Source: JAKVAV01 sp047632755
GTDB lineage: Bacteria; Bacteroidota; Bacteroidia; Flavobacteriales_D; Cryomorphaceae
Direction: 5' to 3'
NCBI GenBank assembly: GCA_047632755.1
Contig: JBLIDT010000027.1
Span: 1 to 37,912, forward strand
DNA length: 37,912 nt
Below are positions 8,630 through 16,457 of the stretch, piece by piece. Position numbers and translations under genes: made by a program. The notes under the pieces were generated by a model. It searched no databases. It worked only from the letters and a program-made list of their open reading frames with translations, and was not told the DNA's origin. Positions within the stretch are counted from its first letter, which is position 1. The number at the start of each line of letters is the position of its first letter.

Positions 8630-10345
8630 TTATTTATTGACGATAAACTTACTTACGTAATGAGCTGCTGCCCCTTGGATATCCAATACATAGATTCCGT
8701 TCTCCAGGTGTGATACATCCAGTCGATTCACCACATTTACTGCATTGTTTGGTTTTAGAACGACACGGCCATTCATATCAAAAATGGACACCTCGGAATT
8801 ATTTAATTCAATAGAGCTCACATCAATAGTAAGGAAGTTGCTGGTTGGGTTTGGATACACAGAAATTTCTTTTGCTTCTCCCCATTCTATAAGTCCAGTT
8901 GTGAAATCAAGATACCCAAGGAAAAAATCATCGGTAAGAAAACCGGTATTTTCAAGCGTTTCGTCACCCATGGTTAAACTGGAACTATTGTAGTTTCCAG
9001 CCACCAATAGTTGCCCTGAAGACATCATTCTCAACTGTGAAATAAAATCATCTTCTACATCTCCAATTTGGAAAGCGTAGTTGGCCTCTCCAGTCGCATT
9101 GCACTGAATCAATACGGCGTCATTTGTACCTGAGTCATCACCTGCGTTTGTCAAAACATCTGAACCAATCGCAATGGTCGGTGTGCTGAAAGTTCCACCA
9201 TAAAAGTAGTTGCCATTGCCGTCCGGAATCATTGTGCTTCTAGGCGTTAAATCAGCTATGGATTCAACAGAAGCTAATTCTCCTTCAAAATTATAATTGG
9301 TAATCAACAGTCCATTTTCCGTGATTTCTTCTCCACCAATATTGATAGGTTCGTTTACCCGTGAAAGGACCATCGCTCCTCCATTGGGTGCAGGTGCAAT
9401 AGCGCTTGGGGCCGTCGGCGATTCGAACGAACCACCAACCGCTTCTCGGCTTAATACAATTGCTTCTCCATCCGAATTCAATTTCCCAATCCATCTATCA
9501 TAATTATCACCCACGATTGGATCATCGTTTACGACAAATAAATCTCCCAAAAAGAGGCTGTCCCCTGACCAAGCTCCGCCGAGAAGTACACCATCATCTG
9601 TTGCAACGCTCGTGGTTAAATTCTGCTCATCATTGGCACTTCCAAAACTTTTGGCCCAGAGGGTATTACCGTCTGAATCAAATTTGCCGGCATAATGATC
9701 AAACTGACCCCCAGCTGCAGACAAGATTGTTCCATCGAAATCCAATGATCCGGCAAATGAACCGCCAAGAATAAGGTTGTCCTCGCTGTCTATGCCCAGT
9801 GTTGGGCGGACGTTAAGAACAAAACCGTTTGGTCCAGCTGCATATTCCTTAATCCAAATCCCATTTCCATCCGCATCAATTTTACAGAAATACATCAGAT
9901 TCGGCGGGTTTATCGTCAATTCAAAGCCAGCAAATGTTACCATTTGACCTGGAGCGGCCGGCTGCATGATTCCACAGAGGTATACATTGCCTTCCGAATC
10001 ATTTACCAATCCCGAAAAAGTAGCAACTTGGAAAGTTGTATTACCAAAACTTGTTGACCATAAAGTAGTTCCATCAGGACTTAGTTTTGTTAAGAAAGCG
10101 TCTAAACCACCTGGAGTCTCATTTCCAGAATATTCAAATAACTGACCAGCGTAGGAAAAATCACCCGAATAATTTCCAGCGACAAAAACATTTCCTTCTT
10201 GGTCTTCAGACAATCGATTGGCGTATTCATTCTCTGCACCTTCAGAATCTGTTGCAGATTGCCAGACAGGTGTTTGCGCTTCTAGCTCTATGGAAATAGC
10301 AGTAAGAAACAAAGCACTCAATAGGTAATAGTTGATTTTTCTCAT
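8630..10345 (-). CDS. Secreted beta-propeller-like protein with T9SS sorting domain
   Basis: A 571-residue exported protein. Residues 1-23 are a Sec signal peptide ending ELEAQ. From about 30 to 480 the chain holds spaced repeats of the kind D-x-x-G-N-x-x-x-x-G, such as DQEGNVFVAGNYSGDF, DSEGNVYLCG, DSEDNLILGGSFAG and DGNGNYFYGGTF, the pattern of SBBP-type beta-propeller proteins. The last 80 residues are a type A Por-secretion sorting domain (ISVYPNPTSNFLTID, FDMNGRVV, LENGIYVLDIQG), so it should cross the outer membrane by T9SS and be attached or released outside. No catalytic residues are recognisable. It is the third gene of an operon with two lipoproteins, 20 bases after the preceding gene, and ends before a strong terminator. 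A structural or binding role at the cell surface is likely; the ligand is unknown. Confidence 0.85.
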   Translation of the reverse strand: MRKINYYLLSALFLTAISIELEAQTPVWQSATDSEGAENEYANRLSEDQEGNVFVAGNYSGDFSYAGQLFEYSGNETPGGLDAFLTKLSPDGTTLWSTSFGNTTFQVATFSGLVNDSEGNVYLCGIMQPAAPGQMVTFAGFELTINPPNLMYFCKIDADGNGIWIKEYAAGPNGFVLNVRPTLGIDSEDNLILGGSFAGSLDFDGTILSAAGGQFDHYAGKFDSDGNTLWAKSFGSANDEQNLTTSVATDDGVLLGGAWSGDSLFLGDLFVVNDDPIVGDNYDRWIGKLNSDGEAIVLSREAVGGSFESPTAPSAIAPAPNGGAMVLSRVNEPINIGGEEITENGLLITNYNFEGELASVESIADLTPRSTMIPDGNGNYFYGGTFSTPTIAIGSDVLTNAGDDSGTNDAVLIQCNATGEANYAFQIGDVEDDFISQLRMMSSGQLLVAGNYNSSSLTMGDETLENTGFLTDDFFLGYLDFTTGLIEWGEAKEISVYPNPTSNFLTIDVSSIELNNSEVSIFDMNGRVVLKPNNAVNVVNRLDVSHLENGIYVLDIQGAAAHYVSKFIVNK

Positions 10346-10365
10346 TTTTGTTTTTTATGAATAGA

Positions 10366-11691
10366 TTATTCTACAATTCCTGATTGATTGAGTTTAAATA
10401 AAAACGGTTTATTGATTTCGCCAAGCGAATGCTGGGTTGCCGTGACTATATACCCATTTGCGCTTTCAATAATATCAGCCCCAAGCGTCGCAAATTGCAT
10501 TTGCGGATAGACCATCCATTGTACATTCAATGAAGGATCTGTTTTGAAGATCAACATTCTGTATTGAGACGGTAAGGCCTGATTGGTATTTATCCCACAT
10601 GTTCCGACCATGATGAATCCGCCATCGCTCGTACTTTTAATTTTCTGAATGATAGCATTGGCAGGAAACCCAGTAACCTGCTTTATTGGTGCTTCTACAT
10701 CTTGGCTGGTGATGTGCCACAATCCCAACTGCGGCGCACGCATGAAGTAATCTTGTCCTCTTAAATTGAAAATCGGTTCGAAAAGGCTGTCGCTCGGATT
10801 GCGCAGAGATGCGACAAAAACGGGAGACCCGCTTGCGTCAATGGCAATATTGGACGCAATCTCGGTACGCGAATTCACCGCTCCCGTTAGAGTGAAACCG
10901 AAAGGCGTACTTGCTGATGAGAATCTTTTGGAATCCACAATTTCCAAATTATGATTCAATCTTATGATTCCTACAAAGGGATTGGTAGATCCATTTGGAG
11001 TACTATAAATTCGGCCTGATAAAAAAATATCTCCATTTATGGCCTGTTCGATGACCAATTCAAGGAGGGTGTAAGTTACAGGGCCTTCCTGGATTTCATA
11101 GTCAATATCCTGTAGGATAGAAAGCTCCTTATCCAGCACAATTATCCGTGGATTCATGTTTCCACTATCAACGATTTGTTGGGGCATAACGAGCAAAATA
11201 TTCCCTCCTTGTGCTTGAATTGCATCAACAGAACTATATTTCAAAGGCGTTGAAACAGGACCAGATACATTATTGAAAATACTTTCAAGATGCAGCACCT
11301 CTCCCGATTCATCGATAATAGCAGCGCCTACATATTGAGAATTAGGTGTATCACCAAGACCAACGGCCAAAATATTTCCATCGTCCAATACAATGCACTT
11401 CCAAAGTACATATACTTCTTGGGGCAAATCAATCACCCATTCCAGATCTCCTTGTGGATTGTATTTCGCCATGAGTGAAGGACGAAAACCGTAACCTGCA
11501 CCGCCATTTTCATCTTCTAAACCTACCGACCCCATGATTACAGAACCATCGGGAAGGCTGACGATGCTTCGTGCCAAATAATCAGTATCCGTATCCAATT
11601 GCTTGATTGACGTGGATTGCATTTCCATGTTGGATTCTTTGTCGCAACCCCAGGCACACAATACAAATAAACAGATGGCGAATATTCTCAT
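10366..11691 (-). CDS. Lipoprotein with beta-propeller-like repeats
   Basis: A 441-residue lipoprotein. The signal peptide has a lipobox at LCAWGC, so the mature protein would start at Cys16 and be anchored in the envelope. The body has repeating units resembling kelch/SBBP blades, for example IVSLPDGSVIMGS, VLDDGNILAVG, TSDGGFIMVGT and ANGYIVTATQ, each with an Asp/Gly turn before a hydrophobic strand. The most likely start is the ATG at 11691, which shares one base with the stop of the upstream gene (TGATG), a sign of translational coupling. An in-frame TTG three bases earlier is less likely. There is no sorting domain, unlike the next gene. It may form a surface complex with its two operon partners. 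The enzyme or ligand is not recognisable. Confidence 0.8.
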   Translation of the reverse strand: MRIFAICLFVLCAWGCDKESNMEMQSTSIKQLDTDTDYLARSIVSLPDGSVIMGSVGLEDENGGAGYGFRPSLMAKYNPQGDLEWVIDLPQEVYVLWKCIVLDDGNILAVGLGDTPNSQYVGAAIIDESGEVLHLESIFNNVSGPVSTPLKYSSVDAIQAQGGNILLVMPQQIVDSGNMNPRIIVLDKELSILQDIDYEIQEGPVTYTLLELVIEQAINGDIFLSGRIYSTPNGSTNPFVGIIRLNHNLEIVDSKRFSSASTPFGFTLTGAVNSRTEIASNIAIDASGSPVFVASLRNPSDSLFEPIFNLRGQDYFMRAPQLGLWHITSQDVEAPIKQVTGFPANAIIQKIKSTSDGGFIMVGTCGINTNQALPSQYRMLIFKTDPSLNVQWMVYPQMQFATLGADIIESANGYIVTATQHSLGEINKPFLFKLNQSGIVE

Positions 11692-12956
11692 CAAAGTGCT
11701 TTGTTTGTAATAGTTATGAGTTTAATCTCATTGTCAATACTTTGTCGTATTCCAAAAATCACAGTGCTACTGTTCGACAATTTTGCCATGCATGACAGGT
11801 TATTGAACAAGGATTGATCTACAAATTTCATTTCTTCAATGGCTCCAAACGCGTTCATAGAAAACGAATAGCCATAGCTTGGCGTTTCATATGTCAATGG
11901 AAACTCAAGACCAATGGGCTCATCCCTAATGAATCTTGGATTGGCTAGACCTTCAAATCCGCCACTAGCTCTTTGAACAATGCCTTGCCCAATTGATGGG
12001 CTTGCGCTAGCAAGAATATTTGAAGGTGCCAAATCGAGAAAAACAGAGTCAACCAGTGCACCGAGTTCATCAACGACAAAACCTTTTGACCGCTGGTCAG
12101 AAAACGCGTTTTCTTGTGGAACCATGAAGTACATCATATTTCCATTTCCCAACTGAATGAGTTCCCTCCCCAATATTTCGTTCTCAAAAGATTGTTCAAT
12201 TACCGAAGCGACGTCGTGAATTTGCGACCACAAAACATCCCCTTCTGTGGATATTTTCAGAATGTAAAAGGAAGTCTTATTCTCATCATTTACACTTGAA
12301 TAATATCCACCCAATGTATATACATCTTCGTTCTCAACACCGCTGGTAATCCCCATATTTCCACCAGTATTGATGAAAAATAACTCTGAAAATTCAACCG
12401 TCCCTGTCCTTGAATATTTCGAGAAATAAGCTCTAAAACGCGCGGAAACATTTTGCCTAAAACTGCCAGAAACAAAATAACCTCCATCGCTGGTCAAGAA
12501 TACATCCAATATGCGGGCTTGATTTGCTCCATCGGGAATGCCAGTAATGAATGTTGGATTGTCGTCAACCACATTTCCTTGCACATCTATTCTGATCAAC
12601 CTTTGCCCTGAGAAAAATGCAAATGTTCCATCGATATCAAACAAAACTTCTTCAATGGTAAGTGTTTCATCCGATGCGGTAAGGCCCAATTCTTGGTTGA
12701 TATTTTTGGTCCAAAGCTCCACGCCCTCGTTGGACATTAATTTGGTATAATACTGACCGTCAATATTGCTATAGAGCAACAGATAAACCCCATCCCCTGC
12801 TACAACAGTAATGGCATTCGCCACATTTGCCACTTCCAAAATTTTAATTTGCGAAATTTCAGAAATCCCTTCGGATGCATCATCGCTCTTCTCACAAGCA
12901 CTCAAAATGAGGCTTATGAAAAGAAAAATAACGATTTTATGATTAGTGGTCAGCAT
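11691..12956 (-). CDS. Lipoprotein with beta-propeller-like repeats, operon leader
   Basis: A 421-residue lipoprotein. The signal peptide ends in the lipobox LILSAC followed by EKSDD; the acidic residues after Cys fit surface-exported Bacteroidota lipoproteins less well than the usual export signals, so its final membrane is unclear. The body shows propeller-like strands such as FDIDGTFAFFSGQ, TSDGGYFVSGSFRQ, EDVYTLGGYYS and LGNGNMMYFMV. It is the first gene of the operon leading to the lipoprotein at 10366 and the T9SS protein at 8630, and its stop overlaps the next start by one base. A paired-box promoter lies upstream (13108-13178). Its N-terminus (IVIFLF...SACEK) resembles that of the frameshifted lipoprotein at 14692-15259, suggesting a duplicated pair. 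Confidence 0.8.
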   Translation of the reverse strand: MLTTNHKIVIFLFISLILSACEKSDDASEGISEISQIKILEVANVANAITVVAGDGVYLLLYSNIDGQYYTKLMSNEGVELWTKNINQELGLTASDETLTIEEVLFDIDGTFAFFSGQRLIRIDVQGNVVDDNPTFITGIPDGANQARILDVFLTSDGGYFVSGSFRQNVSARFRAYFSKYSRTGTVEFSELFFINTGGNMGITSGVENEDVYTLGGYYSSVNDENKTSFYILKISTEGDVLWSQIHDVASVIEQSFENEILGRELIQLGNGNMMYFMVPQENAFSDQRSKGFVVDELGALVDSVFLDLAPSNILASASPSIGQGIVQRASGGFEGLANPRFIRDEPIGLEFPLTYETPSYGYSFSMNAFGAIEEMKFVDQSLFNNLSCMAKLSNSSTVIFGIRQSIDNEIKLITITNKAL

Positions 12957-13107
12957 TGATTGGTAATCAAATAAAAAATAACGTATTACTATTCATGAGG
13001 ATTGTCATTTGTAGATAACGCTTCCATAAATATATTTCGAAATTATTCCGAGGTCTTGAACCAAAGAAGAAATCTAACTAAAGGCAGCGTTAACTTGAAT
13101 CATTACG

Positions 13108-13178
13108 CGATGATAAGAGCATTAGAATAACCAAACAAATATAGCTTTACAAGTGGATGGGTTCGTTTTACAAGTGGG
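13108..13178 (-). promoter_or_regulatory. Paired 21-bp-spaced box plus -10-like element upstream of lipoprotein operon
   Basis: ACAAGTGG on the plus strand at 13149-13156 and 13170-13177, 21 bases apart. Both copies read CCACTTGTAAA on the minus strand. Downstream on the minus strand the sequence aligns without gaps to the sites at 8393 and 15301, including an ATTTGTT block and CTTATCATCG at 13108-13117, a -10 candidate. It would give a leader of about 145 bases before the ATG at 12956. Confidence 0.65.
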
Positions 13179-13249
13179 GAATCAGATCGGCAAAAAGGAA
13201 AATTAGCTTCATTTCAAAGAAGATGATTAACTGAGATCATTTAGGATCA

Positions 13250-14497
13250 TTAAAGCTTCACAAACTGCTGGCGTGCGATTTGGCCATCTTGATTGAAAAC
13301 AAATATCACATGAATACCTTGACTCAAAGAAGCTACATCGATTCTAGTCTGCACCGCAGATTGGAAGTTTAAACTTTGACTCATCACCTTTCGGCCGGTG
13401 GCATCGTATATTTCTACCAAACTGAAATCTCCATTTTCCAAAAGAATATTGAGTTCACCCTGAACTGGATTTGGAAATAATTGCAATTGTGATGAATAAT
13501 CAACCTCAGCGATAGAAAGTGACATAAACAGCTGTGAAGCGGTATTTGTACACCCACATTCCATCTCAACTTCTACGGTATACGTTCCATTTTCTGAGGC
13601 ATCGATGCTATTGCTTGTTGCTTCGTCTATGATTTCTCCATCTAAAAACCACTGGTAGCTTAAATAATCTCCAACACTTAGCGAATTTCCATCGACTGCT
13701 ATGCTCGGCGGACCTTCCAAATTATCCATATAAGCGATGGTATTGGCCCAAAAAATGTCATTTTGCGAAACAATGTTATCCCCACTGGAAATCCCTCCGA
13801 GAGAGGTATATGCGTCGCCATCTGCTATCACTAGATCAAGCGTACTGCAATCTAAAAATACCGTAGGATCGCCATTATCTTCAGCTAGTACTACCACATC
13901 TTCAGGTAAAAAATCGAAAAACCCCTGACTGGATCCACCTTGATTTGCTTGGGTTACGATACCGAAAGGGCCATCGAACAATTGTGATTGCCCACCATCT
14001 GCCGTTGGGATGATGCTGGTAGGTGCCGACAGTGCAAGGTCAAAACCCCATTTTTCATTGAGAATATCTGGGGTGAAGGAACCGTTGGCAGACCCCGCCC
14101 CGATGATAAGTTTCCCTCCTCTTTGCGACCATTCATACAGAGAGTCTAATTCAGCATTTGTAAATTGGTTGAGCGAGGTATTTGAGCTACTGAAAATGCC
14201 AAAATAGAATAGGTCAACATTATCGGTGTTGGTGATTGTTTCTAAATCTCCGGATTGCCCATATCCATCAACGATGAAGACTGCTTTTTCATACGTTCCA
14301 TCGATTCCAAAGTTTTGATCATTCAGGAGCTTGGCACGAGAACCTGTCATGGCACCTCCATCTAAAGTGTAGCCGCTATCTCCTGAGGGCTGCCGATCGG
14401 ACGTAATAGAATGTATTGTGAAATTTCCCTGATCTTGAGCCATCGAGCTAGCGGTTAACATCCAGCCTAGTGCAATAATTGAAAGTGTTCTTCTCAT
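13250..14497 (-). CDS. Secreted T9SS protein with class I amidotransferase-like fold features
   Basis: A 415-residue exported protein with a Sec signal peptide (residues 1-20, ending SSMAQ) and a type A T9SS sorting domain at the end (LQLFPNPVQGELNI, YDATGRKVM, LSQGIHVIFV). The N-terminal half (about 65-270) has an alternating hydrophobic/Gly pattern, including KAVFIVDGYG, LFYFGIF, YEWSQRGGKLIIGAG and a later block ending FWANTIAYMDNL. These resemble ThuA/class I glutamine amidotransferase-like domains in which a 'date with a wall' loop is inspected, but I see no clear Cys-His pair, so I would not call an enzyme. A short Ig-like/PKD segment precedes the sorting domain (YQWFLDGE, NGTYTVEVE). 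It is a single-gene unit with its own paired-box promoter. Confidence 0.7.
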   Translation of the reverse strand: MRRTLSIIALGWMLTASSMAQDQGNFTIHSITSDRQPSGDSGYTLDGGAMTGSRAKLLNDQNFGIDGTYEKAVFIVDGYGQSGDLETITNTDNVDLFYFGIFSSSNTSLNQFTNAELDSLYEWSQRGGKLIIGAGSANGSFTPDILNEKWGFDLALSAPTSIIPTADGGQSQLFDGPFGIVTQANQGGSSQGFFDFLPEDVVVLAEDNGDPTVFLDCSTLDLVIADGDAYTSLGGISSGDNIVSQNDIFWANTIAYMDNLEGPPSIAVDGNSLSVGDYLSYQWFLDGEIIDEATSNSIDASENGTYTVEVEMECGCTNTASQLFMSLSIAEVDYSSQLQLFPNPVQGELNILLENGDFSLVEIYDATGRKVMSQSLNFQSAVQTRIDVASLSQGIHVIFVFNQDGQIARQQFVKL

Positions 14498-14599
14498 GAT
14501 TTCTAGTAATTATTTTAAAAAATGTCGATTTACTCTTAGTGCTTTTTTAGCTTAGACTTATAACCTATGTTGGGCAGAGTATTTCATGCTTCGGCACAA

Positions 14600-14667
14600 T
14601 TGTAGTCAATACTCCCGGTCGCTACTAGGAGACCTTTACAAGTGGCGCGATTCGTTTTACAAGTGGC
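14600..14667 (-). promoter_or_regulatory. Paired 21-bp-spaced box upstream of secreted T9SS protein
   Basis: ACAAGTGG on the plus strand at 14638-14645 and 14659-14666, 21 bases apart, both perfect copies (minus strand CCACTTGTAAA). The 40 bases that follow on the minus strand are less like the other sites. A TATTGAC/TACAATTG segment about 26-34 bases after the box is a possible -10 region. The gene start at 14497 is about 140 bases downstream. Confidence 0.6.
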
Positions 14668-14691
14668 GAATACTCATTTATTCCAATATCA

Positions 14692-15259
14692 TTAAAAGGG
14701 TGCGCAGCTTTTCTCAAAGACCATCTTTCGCCCATCTCTTGACTTCATTCTTGCGTTTAAAAGACAAGGAAGTCCCCAAATTGGAGGCTTCATTTTCAGG
14801 ATCTTAGTGATTTTGAACAATTCATAATCGCCTACCAAACCAGGACCATCTATGCTTTCCAAACCTTCTAGAAAATTGGGAATGGAGTCGATCAATTGGC
14901 CATTTGACTGAAACTGCATCCGTCGGCCTTCAGAAGAAAAAAGGGAAACCACATAGCCTCCTTCATACACCATATTCCAATATTTCCCGGTTGGAAACAG
15001 TATGTCGGCTATAAATTCACCTGAATTGTTGGCGAAAACCAAGTGGTCCGCTAAGTTGGTCGTTTAGGGATTTCTTCAGTACATAAAAACAGAAAAAATC
15101 GTCACCAGCCGTTAAGTATTTTGGTGTTCCTGAATATTCATTCAAAAGTTCAAAATCTCTTTCCTCGGCGTTACTAAGTTCTGTATCGTCCTTTTCACAC
15201 GATGCCATTGCTATGGCTGTAAAAAGAAAAATGACGATGTGGAAGAGTTTGGAATTCAA
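14692..15259 (-). pseudogene. Short lipoprotein gene split by a frameshift
   Basis: Two overlapping frames together encode one lipoprotein-like chain. The first part carries the signal peptide and lipobox (IVIFLFTAIAMASC then EKDDTE) and ends with YVLKKSLNDQ. The second, in another frame, continues LADHLVFANNSGEFIADI and GKYWNMVYEGGYVVSLFS. The switch is inside 15017-15056. The frame could open at the ATG at 15331, but that codon lies inside the conserved promoter (15301-15372), so I place the start at the TTG at 15259 just before the signal peptide. The 3' end also reads straight through a terminator-like hairpin (14770-14796), which suggests the true stop was lost or lies near 14808. The family is that of the lipoprotein at 11691-12956, but shorter. 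A sequencing slip cannot be excluded. Confidence 0.65.
14770..14796 (-). terminator. Terminator-like hairpin related to the one at 8559
   Basis: GAAG (14769-14772) and CTTC (14788-14791) frame a stem that includes CCAA/TTGG, followed by a weak T-rich stretch (cattttcagg). It matches the 8559-8594 terminator over most of its length, including the flanking CAGG. It sits at a similar distance from a paired box, so the two intergenic segments look like copies of one ancestral segment. The stem is less perfect here. Confidence 0.5.
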
Positions 15260-15300
15260 TGGAAACAAATGCTCTCTAATTGGTTGTTTACATGACAATG

Positions 15301-15372
15301 CGCTTATAAGACAGTTCGTCGGGTTGAACAAATAAACTTTTATAAGTGGCGGAGTTCATTTGACACGTGGGC
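15301..15372 (-). promoter_or_regulatory. Degenerate paired 21-bp-spaced box upstream of frameshifted lipoprotein
   Basis: ATAAGTGG at 15342-15349 and ACACGTGG at 15363-15370 on the plus strand keep the 21-base spacing but each carries a mismatch to ACAAGTGG. The 40 bases that follow on the minus strand match the site of the hybrid kinase closely (GTTTATTTGTTCAA, then CTTATAAGCG at 15301-15310). The box lies about 50 bases past the stop of the barrel-protein gene at 15424. Confidence 0.6.
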
Positions 15373-15423
15373 CAACAGGCTATAACCTGATAGAGAATAG
15401 GAAGAGTAGATAAAACAACGTTA

Positions 15424-16449
15424 TTACTCAGTAACTACATTTTTAAAAAACAAGTTGTACTGAACGCCTAGAGAGAACTGCAGGTTATTCATTGAAAAAT
15501 CGTTGTCCACGTAGTAGTATTGAAATACGCTCGGCAAATTCTCGTATCGCGTTCCTTCTTTGTTCACGTTTTCATTGATGTAGGTATAACGAATACCTAG
15601 GCCAATTGTCAAGTTATTGATGGCGTATGTGAGCCCTACCTCTCCCAACACTCCAAAAAGCCCGTCGTTTCTTTGAATTTTTCTGTCGACGATATCGCTT
15701 ATGTCATCTCGTGAAAGTTCACCCAAAGCTGTATTTAAAAACGAATACGAAGCGCCCGCTTGGACATAGGGTTTCACATAACCATTTAAAAAGTAGTATT
15801 TGGCCGATAGAGACACATCAAAGTAGTTCAAATCTTCATTGTAAAAGATGGTCCGCCCTTCGACGTTGGGAATGTCGATGCTGTAACCGGATTGGCGAAA
15901 TTGCCCTTCAGCTTGTACCCACAAACTCTTCCATGCTCTGTATTCCCCATAAACACCAACTTGAAATCCCGTTTGGCTCTCGTAATTGTCCAATCCAGGT
16001 GTATCGTCATCCGCTACGATTGAATAAGTTTGAGAAGCTTCGATGATAGAAGTGTTTCCCCCTCCTTTAATTCCGACTGTAAATACTGGAGTTGGTCGAT
16101 ACTTTTCAAAAAGTACAACCATCTCACTAGGATCACGCAATTTATCAGAACGATAATTCGGATTAATCTTCATGACAGTGGCAGCTGAAGCGTCGGCCGA
16201 CTCTAAATCGTCAATGGCCAAAAAAGCCGTTATTAATGCTTTTTGCGCTGTGATTTCATCTTCTTTCGAAAAGGAACAATCGGTAAGTGTGGTAGTCAAT
16301 ATTGATATGGCTTCATCATACCTCCCTTCTTCAATCATTGTTCCAGCATCTTTTAATTGGGTAATGCAGGGATCCGTTTGAGCGTTTACTGAAAATGAAA
16401 CAGCCATGGCTACTATGAAAACTAGATGCTTTACAAGTGAATGAGTCAT
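15424..16449 (-). CDS. Outer-membrane beta-barrel protein with N-terminal TPR-like repeats
   Basis: A 341-residue exported protein. I start it at the ATG at 16449, directly before the signal peptide (LVKHLVFIVAMAVSFSVNAQ); the open frame extends 69 bases further but that part overlaps the upstream gene. Mature residues to about 110 form helical repeats (CITQLKDAGTMIEEGRYDEAISIL; ALITAFLAIDDLESADASAATVM) typical of TPR units. From about 120 to the end it shows alternating strands with glycine/aromatic girdles (FTVGIKGGGNTS, GFQVGVYGEYRAWKSLWVQAEGQF, YFLNGYVKPYVQAGASYSF, LTIGLGIRYTYI, LQFSLGVQYNLFF), an eight- to ten-stranded PorT/OmpW-like barrel ending in Phe-rich residues. It follows the nSTAND ATPase by 8 bases and is surely in its operon, so the periplasmic helices may dock a partner linked to the inner-membrane ATPase. 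Confidence 0.82.
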   Translation of the reverse strand: MTHSLVKHLVFIVAMAVSFSVNAQTDPCITQLKDAGTMIEEGRYDEAISILTTTLTDCSFSKEDEITAQKALITAFLAIDDLESADASAATVMKINPNYRSDKLRDPSEMVVLFEKYRPTPVFTVGIKGGGNTSIIEASQTYSIVADDDTPGLDNYESQTGFQVGVYGEYRAWKSLWVQAEGQFRQSGYSIDIPNVEGRTIFYNEDLNYFDVSLSAKYYFLNGYVKPYVQAGASYSFLNTALGELSRDDISDIVDRKIQRNDGLFGVLGEVGLTYAINNLTIGLGIRYTYINENVNKEGTRYENLPSVFQYYYVDNDFSMNNLQFSLGVQYNLFFKNVVTE

Positions 16450-16457
16450 AAGTAATT

